A DNA stretch of 64,000 nt from Symbiodinium natans (GCA_905221605.1 CAJNDS010001458.1:124001-188000), one strand, 5' to 3'. Counted from the stretch's first letter, positions 1 through 22,722 are shown. A program made the numbers and translations. Notes: a model not told the origin generated them from the sequence alone.

Positions 1-689
1 AGCCACTGCGATTGTCGGGCTGCCGGCCACAACGTCTCACCACAGTCACTAGACTCTCAGCCCGGTGCATCTGAACAGGATCCCTTCGGACACCAGCCAG
101 GCACCAGCCAAGAGTCTACTGGAAGTACGGCTAGCGGCGAATTCACGGAAACTCCTTCGGAACAGAGGAGCCGACGAACAGCACTGCTTCTGCAAGCAGA
201 TATAAGCAGATGGAACAAAAGGAACAGACGACCCTGAATGCATGTCTGCATCCACAAAGTCGTTTTGCTGAGCAGGTGATGCTGCACTTCAGTATCTGGC
301 CATATGGTAACATATAGTAACTATGCCATCGGATGCCATCCGAAGTTCAGGCCAGCTCTGATTGCCCGGCGTTACGGCCGCGGCACATCAATTTTCCATG
401 CTCAAGAAACTTGTGGGATTGGAGAAGGACACTGCCGGACCGAGTGGATATTCAGGAAATCTGGGCGATCCGCGGTATAGTTCTGCAAGGCGATTGCAAG
501 GCCTAACTTATGAAGGACCGCCGTGGCGATGGTTCGTGCTCTGAATTCCCTCAAGCAGAGGGACATAACTACGGATCTCCAGGGAAAAGTCCACGTTGGG
601 AAACACCGGCCAGACGCCGGCGTCGCAGCTGCGACCCCCCTCCACCCTCCGGGCGCTCGGACCGCGGCTCGCAAAGCCCCGCAAAGCGA

Positions 690-3600
690 CTAACGCAGGA
701 CGCAGCACTCCATCTCATCAGCAAACCGTTGGTCACGCTGCTTGGCAAAGTCGTAGGTATCCTGGAACGGCGAGACGCACGGCTGAGAGGGCTTAGGCCC
801 CAAATCCCAAAGTTCTCTCAACACTCCGGTTCTAACCTCCCTAAAGTAGGTGACAAAATGCACTCGCGAAAGCAATTCTGCTGTGTCCTTGAAGAGTGGA
901 TGCGACGAACCGGAGAAGCTGAAATCGTTCACAAGGTAGGTCAGAAAGAGCTTCTCCGACGTGATCCTAGGTTTAGAGTTTACGGTTGAGGGAGGGGCTC
1001 AGGCGCTTCAAGGTGGAGGTTGGGTTTGTTCCCGAGCTCCCCCCCCGCCCCTTCAGAAGGCACCGTTCTCGTCAGAAAATGCCGAGGAGCATGATGGCCG
1101 ACCTCACCACGAACAGGTCCTCCGCATAACCCTCCTTGAGCGTCCCCTTAGCTCATCAGCTTCCGAGCCCAAGAAGAGGCTAGGAACCCAAGAACAAAGT
1201 CCGCAGGCAGCAGTGTGCTGACGATAACATGCGATGTTGCAGAGTATCGTGAACTTGGCAAGCCCCTGGCCTGGTCCAGAGCTTTTTGCATCGTGATCAG
1301 GTTGTAATGGTCCAGCGGGTGTACGACCGTGGCCAGGAAGAGCGCCTCTCCATCAATCCCTGGGAAGTCCGCCTGGTGCTTCCGGAAGAGGTACAAGAAG
1401 CGCGACCGCACGGGAAGCAGGAAGTTCACGAGGCGGCTGTGATCCTTCAACTACTCGCGATCGCCGCATCTACCACTGCAGAAACATGGTTCAGACTGCT
1501 ACAACAAAGATGCAGGACGAATTGCGATGCTTGCTTTTCCGTGACGTCCTTCAGCTTCTTGATGTCGGCATGCGGGGGGATGCCGTGAACCAAGCAGGAC
1601 GAGATCAAGGTTCGGAAGCATTCTGCGTCCACATTGCAAAAGCCCAGCCAGCTTCCAAGGTCACACCAGTTCGCAAAGGCATTCACGCCGTAGTAGTTGT
1701 ACAGGATGGTGCCAATGGAATACTTCCGAATGGTCGGGTCTGGACTCTCTGGGTTGGCAGCCCAGTTGCTGAAGGCATGCCTTAGGTTTTTTTTGCCCTG
1801 TGCAAGTACCTAGAGAAAATTACATGCGATGAATCGTAGATGTGCGAATGGTGTACACAACATTGTTCATACATTTGCTACACAGCTCCTTGCATTTGTT
1901 GCAGTACACCACTGCAGCTCTGAACCACTCCTACTTCTGAGGGCGGTGCGCGAGCGAAACAGGGGAGGCTCACAAGCACTCCTACTTCTGAGGGCGTTGC
2001 GTGAGCAAAATGCAAACAGGAGAGGCTCACGAGCACTCCTACTTCTGAGGGCGGTGCGCGAGCAAAATTGCAACAGGATAGTCAGAAAAGTATTCTGCAC
2101 ATGAGTGGGGCAGAGAGCGCAGCCGGACCTGCAAACCTGTCCCAATGTCGATTCCCCCCTGGGCAGATGTCAGAACATCCAGGCGCGACCCGAGAGCGAA
2201 CAGCGACACGTCACGGCTGGTCGAGTGCTGCGGTGGCGGCAGCCGGGTCCCAACCTGCCCTGCGCACCACCGCACGCGCGTTCTCGCGCTGCAGAGTGAT
2301 GCTCAAGGCCTGCAACAGTTTGACCTTCTCGGCCGCTGCAGTTTCGCCCGTGCGGGTGGCCAAGGCTTCCGCCAATGTCTCCCACGTCTGCATGGCAGCC
2401 GGGCCCCATCCCCCCCCGCAGGCCTCGGCAATAAGCGGCACAAACTGCAGGCCGACTGCGGCGCAAGCTTCCTGGGTTCGCTGGTAAACCCGTTTTCGGG
2501 TCTCATACTCCTCTGTGGCCCGCGAGCCTGAAGCAGCCGAAGCGGACAGTTCATGCTTGGTTCATCATCAATATGAAAGGAACGGCGTTAAACGACAAAT
2601 CTAGGTGTAAACTGCACGAGGTAACCCAGAAAGAGAAAGTCTGCTATCCGCTCAAGTTGCAGCATCGGGTGCACCAAGTAGCAGCATGCCATGTTGAGCA
2701 AGATGACTGCCTGGCTTTCTAGGAGGACTTGGCAACCCCATAAACCTGAAGCTCCCGAAATCTCCGAAACTTGCAAGCCTACGTAGCCTACGCCCTTTCA
2801 ACCCCTCATTCCCATATTCCCTCACCTCAGACTGAAAAAATCGAAGCATCAGCAGGGCCTCGTCTGCCCGGATGGCTGCCCCCCCATAGGTTGCCTGGGA
2901 TACCCAGGGGGATAGGGAATACATGAATCAACGAGTCTTACACGCACCACTACTTCCACCTGCTGCAACGAAGAACGCGAAGAACTGACTCAGGAACACA
3001 AACACAGAAACATTGGGTTCACGCTGCCCGCATGAGGACTTGGTCGGATCTGTCCGTCAAGTCCACCTCCGCCAACAGCTCGGCATGCTGCAAGCACTTG
3101 CCTTGCTGAGCGCACAGTACGCCCTGTGGCCCTATGGTGCTACGCTCCAGAAGGTATGGAGTGGTTTGGGATCGTGCCAGAGACTAATCGTTGAAGCACT
3201 GCTTTACGGCCAAACGAACTTTTTTCTGAGCCTTCTTGCCTTGCTGAGTGTAGTGTGGGACGTCCGGAATGGCAAAGCGAGCAACGGTCAGGCTGCCTGT
3301 CGTTTCCACCTCGCGCACGTAGATGGAAAGAGTGGTCTCCAAGAGAAGTTCTGCAGCCAAACTCCTGGCATTCTTGACGTGATGCGGCCAAACACCGAGG
3401 TCGTTGAAGACCCGCCTCAGCCCATAGCGCAGGATGCCCGGAGTGTCCTTGCCGCCGAAGATCATGCTGGCCCATGCGCCCAAGCCAATGAAGATGCGGC
3501 CCCATAGGAAGAACCAAAAGGTGAGGTGAACGTGGTCCATGTCCAAGAAGGGAGCAATGTCTTCCTCCAAACTCCCGTCGCCGTTGACTTGCGGCAAGAC

Positions 3601-4372
3601 ACCTGACGCGGCTGCGCGCCTCTTCTGCAACTTCCTGGGGGAGTCGGGATCCTTGGCATGTTCACCGTCCTTGTTTGCTGCAAGCAAGTCAGACAGATTC
3701 TCGATCTCCTCCTCTTGGGGTAGGCCAAGACTGCTGCGGGCTCGGAGCCCCTGCTCTGGGCGATGCTTGTTTGAGGGGCTGCCGGGCTCGGAGCGCCGGA
3801 GGCGTCGGCGCATGACGGCCTTCCAGCAGCAGACGGCGTCCCAGGTGTACCAAACGAGGAACACGAACCAGGGACGCATCGCCCAGACGATGGAAAGCCG
3901 CCACCACTCGACGAGCATGAAGGCGAAGACGTTGAGGAGGTAGAAGCACAGAAGGGCAACCTTTTCTAAATTATCTTTGGAAAGTCCGGGGGTTTTTTGT
4001 CAAGCAGATGTTCGAGCAGACAGGCACTTCCGAAAGAGCAACACACGTGTTCAACGACCGACTAGGAGCATGCTCAGAGCGGATGTCCTTCACCAGGTGC
4101 TTCCAACATTGTTCCAGAACTTCCACGATCTCGGACACCGACACCTGATGAAGGTGTCGCATGAAGGAGTAGGCGGCGGCGTCGCGGTTGCGGGCTTGCT
4201 CAACACGAAGTTTGACGTTGCCACCTTCATGGCCCAGATCGTTTGCCTTGTCACGCAGGATCGCGTGGCTCCCTCGAGCCAGCGCCTCCATCTTAAGAAG
4301 GGGAACAAAGTTAACCCTGCCCTTTTCCCAACGTTCTTTGGACACAGATCTGAACATGTCTGAACATTCCAC
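690..4372 (-). CDS. Multi-exon membrane protein gene, copy 1 (unknown function)
   Basis: I do not recognise this family. Exons on the minus strand join in phase with GT-AG introns. They are: about 4321-4095 (exact 5' end unresolved, ends at donor gtgaag); 3960-3262 (233 codons); 2894-2826 (23 codons); 2710-2618 (31 codons); 1797-1546 (84 codons); 1444 to about 1265; 918-855; and 761-690, which ends in a stop. The large exon begins with a hydrophobic stretch (VALLCFYLLNVFAF) and has further apolar segments (HLTFWFFLWGRIF); the 31-codon exon is also apolar (AVILLNMACCYLV). This suggests a multi-pass membrane protein of roughly 550-600 residues. The start codon, the exact end of the exon from 1444, and whether extra small exons exist are unresolved. 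The intron between the 31-codon and 84-codon exons carries the 678 bp LINE-like insertion, so the gene could still be functional. Confidence 0.6.
1871..2548 (-). mobile_element. 5'-truncated LINE-like insertion in copy 1
   Basis: 678 bp present in cassette copy 1 but absent at the same site in copies 2 (about 6368) and 3 (about 10200). It is flanked by a direct repeat GTTCAT (1865-1870 and 2549-2554), which fits a target-site duplication. On the minus strand an open frame runs from the very edge of the insert to about 2211, with phrases such as YETRKRVYQRTQEAC and LQRENARAVVRR. From memory these resemble the C-terminal tail of dinoflagellate LINE reverse transcriptases; that resemblance is recalled, not searched. 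The frame being open at the insert edge is what 5' truncation would give. Downstream of the stop the insert holds three copies of a roughly 55 bp repeat. Confidence 0.72.
1923..2095. repeat. Three tandem copies of a roughly 55 bp repeat
   Basis: The segment cactcctacttctgagggcg recurs three times, each followed by gtgcgcgagcaaaa-like sequence and a gaggctcac spacer. It lies in the 3' part of the LINE-like insertion and is probably its 3' tail. Confidence 0.85.
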
Positions 4373-4549
4373 GCGATGGGGAGTGCCCTAAGACCCCTGC
4401 CTGCTTGGCTTCTGCACCGTTGGTCATAGCTCTGAGGATACTGAGCGACTGCGGAGGCAGGCCAACGTGAACCGAAAAAATGCTGCGGAGCCACCCGAGC
4501 AAGTCCGAGAGGCGCGCAAGGCACTCACAGCTTTGAGGGGCACGCGCTA

Positions 4550-7500
4550 AGCCACTGCGATTGTCGGGCTGCCGGCCACAACGTCTCGCCACAGGCACTA
4601 GACTCTCGGTGCATCTGAACAGGAGCTAGCGGCGAATTCACGGAAACTCCTTCAGAACACAGGAGCCGACGAACAGCTCTGCTTCTAAGCAGATATAAGC
4701 AGATGGAACAAAAGGAACAGACGACCCTGAATGCATGTCTGCATCCACAAAGTCGTTTTGCTGAGCAGGTGATGCTGCACTTCAGTATCTGGCCATATTG
4801 TAACATATAGTAACTATGCCATCGGATGCCATCCGAAGTTCAGGCCAGCTACGATTGCCCGGCATTGCGGCCGCGGCACATCAATTTTCCATGCTCAAAA
4901 AACTTGTGGGATTGGAGAAGGACACTGCCGGACCGAGTGGATATTCAGGAAATCTGGGCGATCCGCGGTATAGTTCTGCAAGGCGATTGCAAGGCCTAAC
5001 TTATGAAGGACCGCTGTGGCGATGGTTCGTGCTCTGAATTCCCTCAAGCAGAGGGACATAACTACGGATCTCCAGGGAAAAGTCCACGTTGGGAAACACC
5101 GGCCAGACGCCGGCGTCGCAGCTGCGACCCCCCTCCACCCTCCGGGCGCTCGGACCGCGGCTCGCAAAGCCCCGCAAAGCGACTAACGCAGGACGCAGCA
5201 CTCCATCTCATCAGCAAACCGTTGGTCACGCTGCTTGGCAAAGTCGTAGGTATCCTGGAACGGCGAGACGCACGGCTGAGAGGGCTTAGGGCCCCAAATC
5301 CCAAAGTTCTCTCAACACTCCGGTTCTAACCTCCCTGAAGTAGGGTGACAAAATGCACTCGCGAAAGCAATTCTGCTGTGTCCTTGAAGAGTGGATGCGA
5401 CGAACCGGAGAAGCTGAAATCGTTCACAAGGTAGGTCAGAAAGAGCTTCTCCGACGTGATCCTAGGTTTAGAGTTTACGGTTGAGGGAGGGGCTCAGGCG
5501 CTTCAAGGTGGAGGTTGGGTTTGTTCCCGAGCTCCCCCCCCGCCCCTTCAGAAGGCACCGTTCTCGTCAGAAAATGCCGAGGAGCATGATGGCCGACCTC
5601 ACCACGAACAGGTCCTCCGCATAACCCTCCTTGAGCGTCCCCTTAGCTCATCAGCTTCCGAGCCCAAGAAGAGGCTAGGAACCCAAGAACAAAGTCCGCA
5701 GGCAGCAGTGTGCTGACGATAACATGCGATGTTGCAGAGTATCGTGAACTTGGCAAGCCCCTGGCCTGGTCCAGAGCTTTTTGCATCGTGATCAGGTTGT
5801 AATGGTCCAGCGGGTGTACGACCGTGGCCAGGAAGAGCGCCTCTCCATCAATCCCTGGGAAGTCCGCCTGGTGCTTCCGGAAGAGGTACAAGAAGCGCGA
5901 CCGCACGGGAAGCAGGAAGTTCACGAGGCGGCTGTGATCCTTCAACTACTCGCGATCGCCGCATCTACCACTGCAGAAACATGCTGGTTCAGACTGCTAC
6001 AACAAAGATGCAGGACGAATTGCGATGCTTGCTTTTCCGTGACGTCCTTCAGCTTCTTGATGTCGGCATGCGGGGGGATGCCGTGAACCAAGCAGGACGA
6101 GATCAAGGTTCGGAAGCGTTCTGCGTCCACCTTGCAAAAGCCCAGCCAGCTTCCAAGGTCACACCAGTTCGCAAAGGCATTCACGCCGTAGTAGTTGTAC
6201 AGGATGGTGCCAATGGAATACTTCCGAATGGTCGGGTCTGGACTCTCTGGGTCGGCAGCCCAGTTGCTGAAGGCATGCCTTAGGTTTTTTTTGCCCTGTG
6301 CAAGTACCTAGAGAAAATTACATGCGATGAATCGTAGATGTGCGAATGGTGTACACAACATTGTTCATGCTTGGTTCATCATCAATATGAAAGGAACGGC
6401 GTTAAACGACAAATCTAGGTGTAAACTGCACGAGGTAACCCAGAAAGAGAAAGTCTGCTATCCGCTCAAGTTGCAGCATCGGGTGCACCAAGTAGCAGCA
6501 TGCCATGTTGAGCAAGATGACTGCCTGGCTTTCTAGGAGGACTTGGCAACCCCATAAACCTGAAGCTCCCGAAATCTCCGAAACTTGCAAGCCTACGTAG
6601 CCTACGCCCTTTCAACCCCTCATTCCCATATTCCCTCACCTCAGACTGAAAAAATCGAAGCATCAGCAGGGCCTCGTCTGCCCGGATGGCTGCCCCCCCA
6701 TAGGTTGCCTGGGATACCCAGGGGGATAGGGAATACATGAATCAACGAGTCTTACACGCACCACTACTTCCACCTGCTGCAACGAAGAACGCGAAGAACT
6801 GACTCAGGAACACAAACACAGAAACATTGGGTTCACGCTGCCCGCATGAGGACTTGGTCGGATCTGTCCGTCAAGTCCACCTCCGCCAACAGCTCGGCAT
6901 GCTGCAAGCACTTGCCTTGCTGAGCGCACAGTACGCCCTGTGGCCCTATGGTGCTACGCTCCAGAAGGTATGGAGTGGTTTGGGATCGTGCCAGAGACTA
7001 ATCGTTGAAGCACTGCTTTACGGCCAAACGAACTTTTTTCTGAGCCTTCTTGCCTTGCTGAGTGTAGTGTGGGACGTCCGGAATGGCAAAGCGAGCAACG
7101 GTCAGGCTGCCTGTCGTTTCCACCTCGCGCACGTAGATGGAAAGAGTGGTCTCCAAGAGAAGTTCTGCAGCCAAACTCCTGGCATTCTTGACGTGATGCG
7201 GCCAAACACCGAGGTCGTTGAAGACCCGCCTCAGCCCATAGCGCAGGATGCCCGGAGTGTCCTTGCCGCCGAAGATCATGCTGGCCCATGCGCCCAAGCC
7301 AATGAAGATGCGGCCCCATAGGAAGAACCAAAAGGTGAGGTGAACGTGGTCCATGTCCAAGAAGGGAGCAATGTCTTCCTCCAAACTCCCGTCGCCGTTG
7401 ACTTGCGGCAAGACACCTGACGCGGCTGCGCGCCTCTTCTGCAACTTCCTGGGGGAGTCGGGATCCTTGGCATGTTCACCGTCCTTGTTTGCTGCAAGCA

Positions 7501-8363
7501 AGTCAGACAGATTCTCGATCTCCTCCTCTTGGGGTAGGCCAAGACTGCTGCGGGCTCGGAGCCCCTGCTCTGGGCGATGCTTGTTTGAGGGGCTGCCGGG
7601 CTCGGAGCGCCGGAGGCGTCGGCGCATGACGGCCTTCCAGCAGCAGACGGCGTCCCAGGTGTACCAAACGAGGAACACGAACCAGGGACGCATCGCCCAG
7701 ACGATGGAAAGCCGCCACCACTCGACGAGCATGAAGGCGAAGACGTTGAGGAGGTAGAAGCACAGAAGGGCAACCTTTTCTAAATTATCTTTGGAAAGTC
7801 CGGGGGTTTTTTGTCAAGCAGATGTTCGAGCAGACAGGCACTTCCGAAAGAGCAACACACGTGTTCAACGACCGACTAGGAGCATGCTCAGAGCGGATGT
7901 CCTTCACCAGGTGCTTCCAACATTGTTCCAGAACTTCCACGATCTCGGACACCGACACCTGATGAAGGTGTCGCATGAAGGAGTAGGCGGCGGCGTCGCG
8001 GTTGCGGGCTTGCTCAACACGAAGTTTGACGTTGCCACCTTCATGGCCCAGATCGTTTGCCTTGTCACGCAGGATCGCGTGGCTCCCTCGAGCCAGCGCC
8101 TCCATCTTAAGAAGGGGAACAAAGTTAACCCTGCCCTTTTCCCAACGTTCTTTGGACACAGATCTGAACATGTCTGAACATTCCACGCGATGGGGAGTGC
8201 CCTAAGACCCCTGCCTGCTTGGCTTCTGCACCGTTGGTCATAGCTCTGAGGATACTGAGCGACTGCGGAGGCAGGCCAACGTGAACCGAAAAAATGCTGC
8301 GGAGCCACCCGAGCAAGTCCGAGAGGCGCGCAAGGCACTCACAGCTTTGAGGGGCACGCGCTA
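4550..8363. repeat. Tandem cassette copy 2 (3.8 kb)
   Basis: Second head-to-tail copy, nearly identical to copy 1 but lacking the insertion. It shares some small variants with copy 1 (the shortened exon start near 6285, the shortened 5' exon) and others with copy 3 (the region near 4600, an extra base near 5342). The stretch from about 4372 to 5182 lies between two gene copies and would hold the promoter of the copy 1 gene. I see no recognisable promoter motif in it. Confidence 0.93.
5183..8186 (-). CDS. Multi-exon membrane protein gene, copy 2
   Basis: Second copy of the same unrecognised gene. Matching exons include one ending at donor 7908, then 7774 down to about 7076, 6708-6640, 6295-6044 (84 codons), one starting at 5939, and the last exon ending with a stop at 5185-5183. 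The intron between the 31-codon and 84-codon exons is short here because the insertion seen in copy 1 is absent. The same strand and spacing as its neighbours fit the tandem gene arrays common in dinoflagellates. No disabling change was seen in the exons I could follow. Confidence 0.6.
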
Positions 8364-8998
8364 AGCCACTGCGATTGTCGGGCTGCCGGCCACAACGTCT
8401 CGCCACAGGCACTAGACTCTCGGTGCATCTGAACAGGAGCTAGCGGCGAATTCACGGAAACTCCTTCGGAACAGAGGAGCCGACGAACAGCACTGCTTCT
8501 GCAAGCAGATATAAGCAGATGGAACAAAAGGAACAGACGACCCTGAATGCATGTCTGCATCCACAAAGTCGTTTTGCTGAGCAGGTGATGCTGCACTTCA
8601 GTATCTGGCCATATTGTAACATATAGTAACTATGCCATCGGATGCCATCCGAAGTTCAGGCCAGCTCTGATTGCCCGGCGTTACGGCCGCGGCACATCAA
8701 TTTTCCATGCTCAAAAAACTTGTGGGATTGGAGAAGGACACTGCCGGACCGAGTGGATATTCAGGAAATCTGGGCGATCCGCGGTATAGTTCTGCAAGGC
8801 GATTGCAAGGCCTAACTTATGAAGGACCGCTGTGGCGATGGTTCGTGCTCTGAATTCCCTCAAGCAGAGGGACATAACTACGGATCTCCAGGGAAAAGTC
8901 CACGTTGGGAAACACCGGCCAGACGCCGGCGTCGCAGCTGCGACCCCCCTCCACCCTCCGGGCGCTCGGACCGCGGCTCGCAAAGCCCCGCAAAGCGA

Positions 8999-11900
8999 CT
9001 AACGCAGGACGCAGCACTCCATCTCATCAGCAAACCGTTGGTCACGCTGCTTGGCAAAGTCGTAGGTATCCTGGAACGGCGAGACGCACGGCTGAGAGGG
9101 CTTAGGGCCCCAAATCCCAAAGTTCTCTCAACACTCCGGTTCTAACCTCCCTGAAGTAGGGTGACAAAATGCACTCGCGAAAGCAATTCTGCTGTGTCCT
9201 TGAAGAGTGGATGCGACGAACCGGAGAAGCTGAAATCGTTCACAAGGTAGGTCAGAAAGAGCTTCTCCGACGTGATCCTAGGTTTAGAGTTTACGGTTGA
9301 GGGAGGGGCTCAGGCGCTTCAAGGTGGAGGTTGGGTTTGTTCCCGAGCTCCCCCCCCGCCCCTTCAGAAGGCACCGTTCTCGTCAGAAAATGCCGAGGAG
9401 CATGATGGCCGACCTCACCACGAACAGGTCCTCCGCATAACCCTCCTTGAGCGTCCCCTTAGCTCATCAGCTTCCGAGCCCAAGAAGAGGCTAGGAACCC
9501 AAGAACAAAGTCCGCAGGCAGCAGTGTACAGACGATAACATGCGATGTTGCAGAGTATCGTGAACTTGGCAAGCCCCTGGCCTGGTCCAGAGCTTTTTGC
9601 ATCGTGATCAGGTTGTAATGGTCCAGCGGGTGTACGACCGTGGCCAGGAAGAGCGCCTCTCCATCAATCCCTGGGAAGTCCGCCTGGTGCTTCCGGAAGA
9701 GGTACAAGAAGCGCGACCGCACGGGAAGCAGGAAGTTCACGAGGCGGCTGTGATCCTTCAACTACTCGCGGTCGCCGCATCTACCACTGCAGAAACATGG
9801 TTCAGACTGCTACAACAAAGATGCAGGACGAATTGCGATGCTTGCTTTTCCGTGACGTCCTTCAGCTTCTTGATGTCGGCATGCGGGGGGATGCCGTGAA
9901 CCAAGCAGGACGAGATCAAGGTTCGGAAGCATTCTGCGTCCACGTTGCAAAAGCCCAGCCAGCTTCCAAGGTCACACCAGTTCGCAAAGGCATTCACGCC
10001 GTAGTAGTTGTACAGGATGGTGCCAATGGAATACTTCCGAATGGTCGGGTCTGGACTCTCTGGGTTGGCAGCCCAGTTGCTGAAGGCATGCCTTACCAGT
10101 ACTTGTAGCTTCTTGCCCTGTGCAAATACCCTGAGAACATTGCATGCGATGAATCGTAGATGTGCGAATGGTGTACACAACATTGTTCATGCTTTGTTCA
10201 TCATCGATACGAAAGGAACGGCGTTCAACGACAAATCTAGATGTAAACTGCACGAGGTAACCCAGAAAGAGAAAGTCTGCTATCCGCTCAAGTTGCAGCA
10301 TCGGGTGCACCAAGTAGCAGCATGCCATGTTGAGCAAGATGACTGCCTGGCTTTCTAGGAGGACTTGGCAACCCCATAAACCTGAAGCTCCCGAAATCTC
10401 CGAAACTTGCAAGGCTACGTAGCCTACGCCCTTTCAACCCCTCATTCCCATATTCCCTCACCTCAGACTGAAAAAATCGACGAAGCATCAGCAGGGCCTC
10501 GTCTGCCCGGATGGCTGCCCCCCCATAGGTTGCCTGGGATACCCAGGAGGATAGGGAATACATGAATCAACGAGTCTTACACGCACCACTACTTCCACCT
10601 GCTGCAACGAAGAACGCGAAGAACTGACTCAGGAACACACACAGAAACATTGGGTTCACGCTGCCCGCATGAGGACTTGGTCGGATCTGTCCGTCAAGTC
10701 CACCTCCGCCAACAGCTCGGCATGCTGCAAGCACTTGCCTTGCTGAGCGCACAGTACGCCCTGTGGCCCTATGGTGCTACGCTCCAGAAGGTATGGAGTG
10801 GTTTGGGATCGTGCCAGAGACTAATCGTTGAAGCACTGCTTTACGGCCAAACGAACTTTTTTCTGAGCCTTCTTGCCTTGCTGAGTGTAGTGTGGGACGT
10901 CCGGAATGGCAAAGCGAGCAACGGTCAGGCTGCCTGTCGTTTCCACCTCGCGCACGTAGATGGAAAGAGTGGTCTCCAAGAGAAGTTCTGCAGCCAAACT
11001 CCTGGCATTCTTGACGTGATGCGGCCAAACACCGAGGTCGTTGAAGACCCGCCTCAGCCCATAGCGCAGGATGCCCGGAGTGTCCTTGCCGCCGAAGATC
11101 ATGCTGGCCCATGCGCCCAAGCCAATGAAGATGCGGCCCCATAGGAAGAACCAAAAGGTGAGGTGAACGTGGTCCATGTCCAAGAAGGGAGCAATGTCTT
11201 CCTCCAAACTCCCGTCGCCGTTGACTTGCGGCAAGACACCTGACGCGGCTGCGCGCCTCTCCTGCAACTTCCTGGGGGAGTCGGGATCCTTGGCATGTTC
11301 ACCGTCCTTGTTTGCTGCAAGCAAGTCAGACAGATTCTCGATCTCCTCCTCTTGGGGTAGGCCAAGACTGCTGCGGGCTCGGAGCCCCTGCTCTGGGCGA
11401 TGCTTGTTTGAGGGGCTGCCGGGCTCGGAGCGCCGGAGGCGTCGGCGCATGACGGCCTTCCAGCAGCAGACGGCGTCCCAGGTGTACCAAACGAGGAACA
11501 CGAACCAGGGACGCATCGCCCAGACGATGGAAAGCCGCCACCACTCGACGAGCATGAAGGCGAAGACGTTGAGGAGGTAGAAGCACAGAAGGGCAACCTT
11601 TTGAATGTCTATTAGAAAAACCGCGGTTTTTGTCAATCAGATGTTCCAGCAGACATGCACTTCCGAAAGAGCAACACACGTGTCCAACGACCGACTAGGA
11701 GCATGCTCAGAGCGGATGTCCCTCACCAGGTGCTTCCAACATTGCTCCAGAACTTCCACGATCTCGGACACCGACACCTGAATGAGATGAAGGAGTCGCA
11801 TGAAGTTGTACTGAGGCCGGTTCACTGCGGCATGGAGGTGCTTTGCATTCACCCAAGCTTCCCGTCCGTCTGGGAAGCCGATGAAGACAGTGGAGTCGCG

Positions 11901-12062
11901 GTTGCGGACTTGCTCAACACGGACTTTGACGTTGCCACCTTCATAGCCCAGATCGTGTGCCTTGTCACCCCGCAGGATCGCGTGGCTCCCTCGAGCCAGC
12001 GCCTCGACTTTAAGAAGGGGAACAAAGCTTTTCCCAACGTTCTTGGACACGGATATGAACAC
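8999..12062 (-). CDS. Multi-exon membrane protein gene, copy 3 (longest form)
   Basis: Third copy. Exons are about 12027-11727, 11597 down to about 10899, 10533-10462 (24 codons), 10117-9857 (87 codons), one starting at 9755, and a final exon ending with a stop at 9001-8999. Against copies 1 and 2 it has one extra codon in the 10533 exon (LRRFF instead of LRFF) and three extra codons at the start of the 10117 exon. Its 5' exon also keeps about 30 residues (including FIGFPDGREAW) that copies 1 and 2 have replaced with five. The small exon indels are multiples of three, which supports these being real coding exons. The intron 11726-11598 is 129 nt with GT and AG ends. Function unknown. Confidence 0.62.
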
Positions 12063-12208
12063 TCTACGCGATGGGTGCAGAGTCTGACCCTAAGCCCCCT
12101 GCCTGCTTGGCTTCTGACACGCGGGTCATAGCTCTGAGGATACTGAACGACTGGGGAAGGCCAACGTGAACCGAAATTAAAAGCTGCGGAGCCAGCTGAG
12201 GAAGCAAA

Positions 12209-12230
12209 ACCCTAAACCCTAAACCCCAAA
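12209..12230. repeat. Short CCCTAAA telomere-like tract
   Basis: Two to three CCCTAAA heptamers interrupting the otherwise homologous right end of cassette copy 3. They are absent at the matching positions of copies 1 and 2. Confidence 0.8.
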
Positions 12231-12346
12231 GGACCCGAGCAGGCGCTTCAAGGAGCAAGGCGCACTTCTCAGCGACTGTTGGCTCAGGCGGCTCAAACAG
12301 CCAAAGCGTCCCTATGCGGGCGTCCCTATGCGGGCGTCCGCGTCCC

Positions 12347-22654
<10,308 letters not shown>

Positions 22655-22680
22655 CTGAAGAGCGGAAACAAGCTCAAGAT

Positions 22681-22722
22681 CTGGGGTTTAGGGTTTAGGG
22701 TTTAGGGTTGAGGGTTTAGGAG
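22681..22722. repeat. Short TTTAGGG array
   Basis: About five heptamers just upstream (in gene sense) of J-domain exon 1. Confidence 0.9.

Larger units (their letters stand above)
1..4549. repeat. Tandem cassette copy 1 (4.5 kb, with insertion)
   Basis: First of three head-to-tail copies. The same landmark (agccactgcgattgtcggg) opens each copy at 1, 4550 and 8364. Copy 1 is longer than copy 2 (3814 bp) mainly because of a 678 bp insertion at 1871-2548, and partly because of extra sequence near 90-130. Apart from these the copies are nearly identical by eye. The first roughly 690 bases hold no exon that I can support; they lie beyond the 3' end of the minus-strand gene of this copy. Confidence 0.93.
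8364..12262. repeat. Tandem cassette copy 3 (diverging at right end)
   Basis: Third copy, and the most different. From about 11600 rightwards it departs from copies 1 and 2. It keeps a longer version of the 5' exon and carries an added CCCTAAA-type segment near 12209. Recognisable similarity fades after about 12260. Copy 3 may represent the older form of the cassette, with copies 1 and 2 a later duplication. That polarity is inference. Confidence 0.85.

Noticed and set aside
3013..3507. Plus-strand 164-codon frame repeated in all three cassettes
   Set aside because: It is the antisense shadow of the large minus-strand exon, which has in-phase splice joins and membrane segments.
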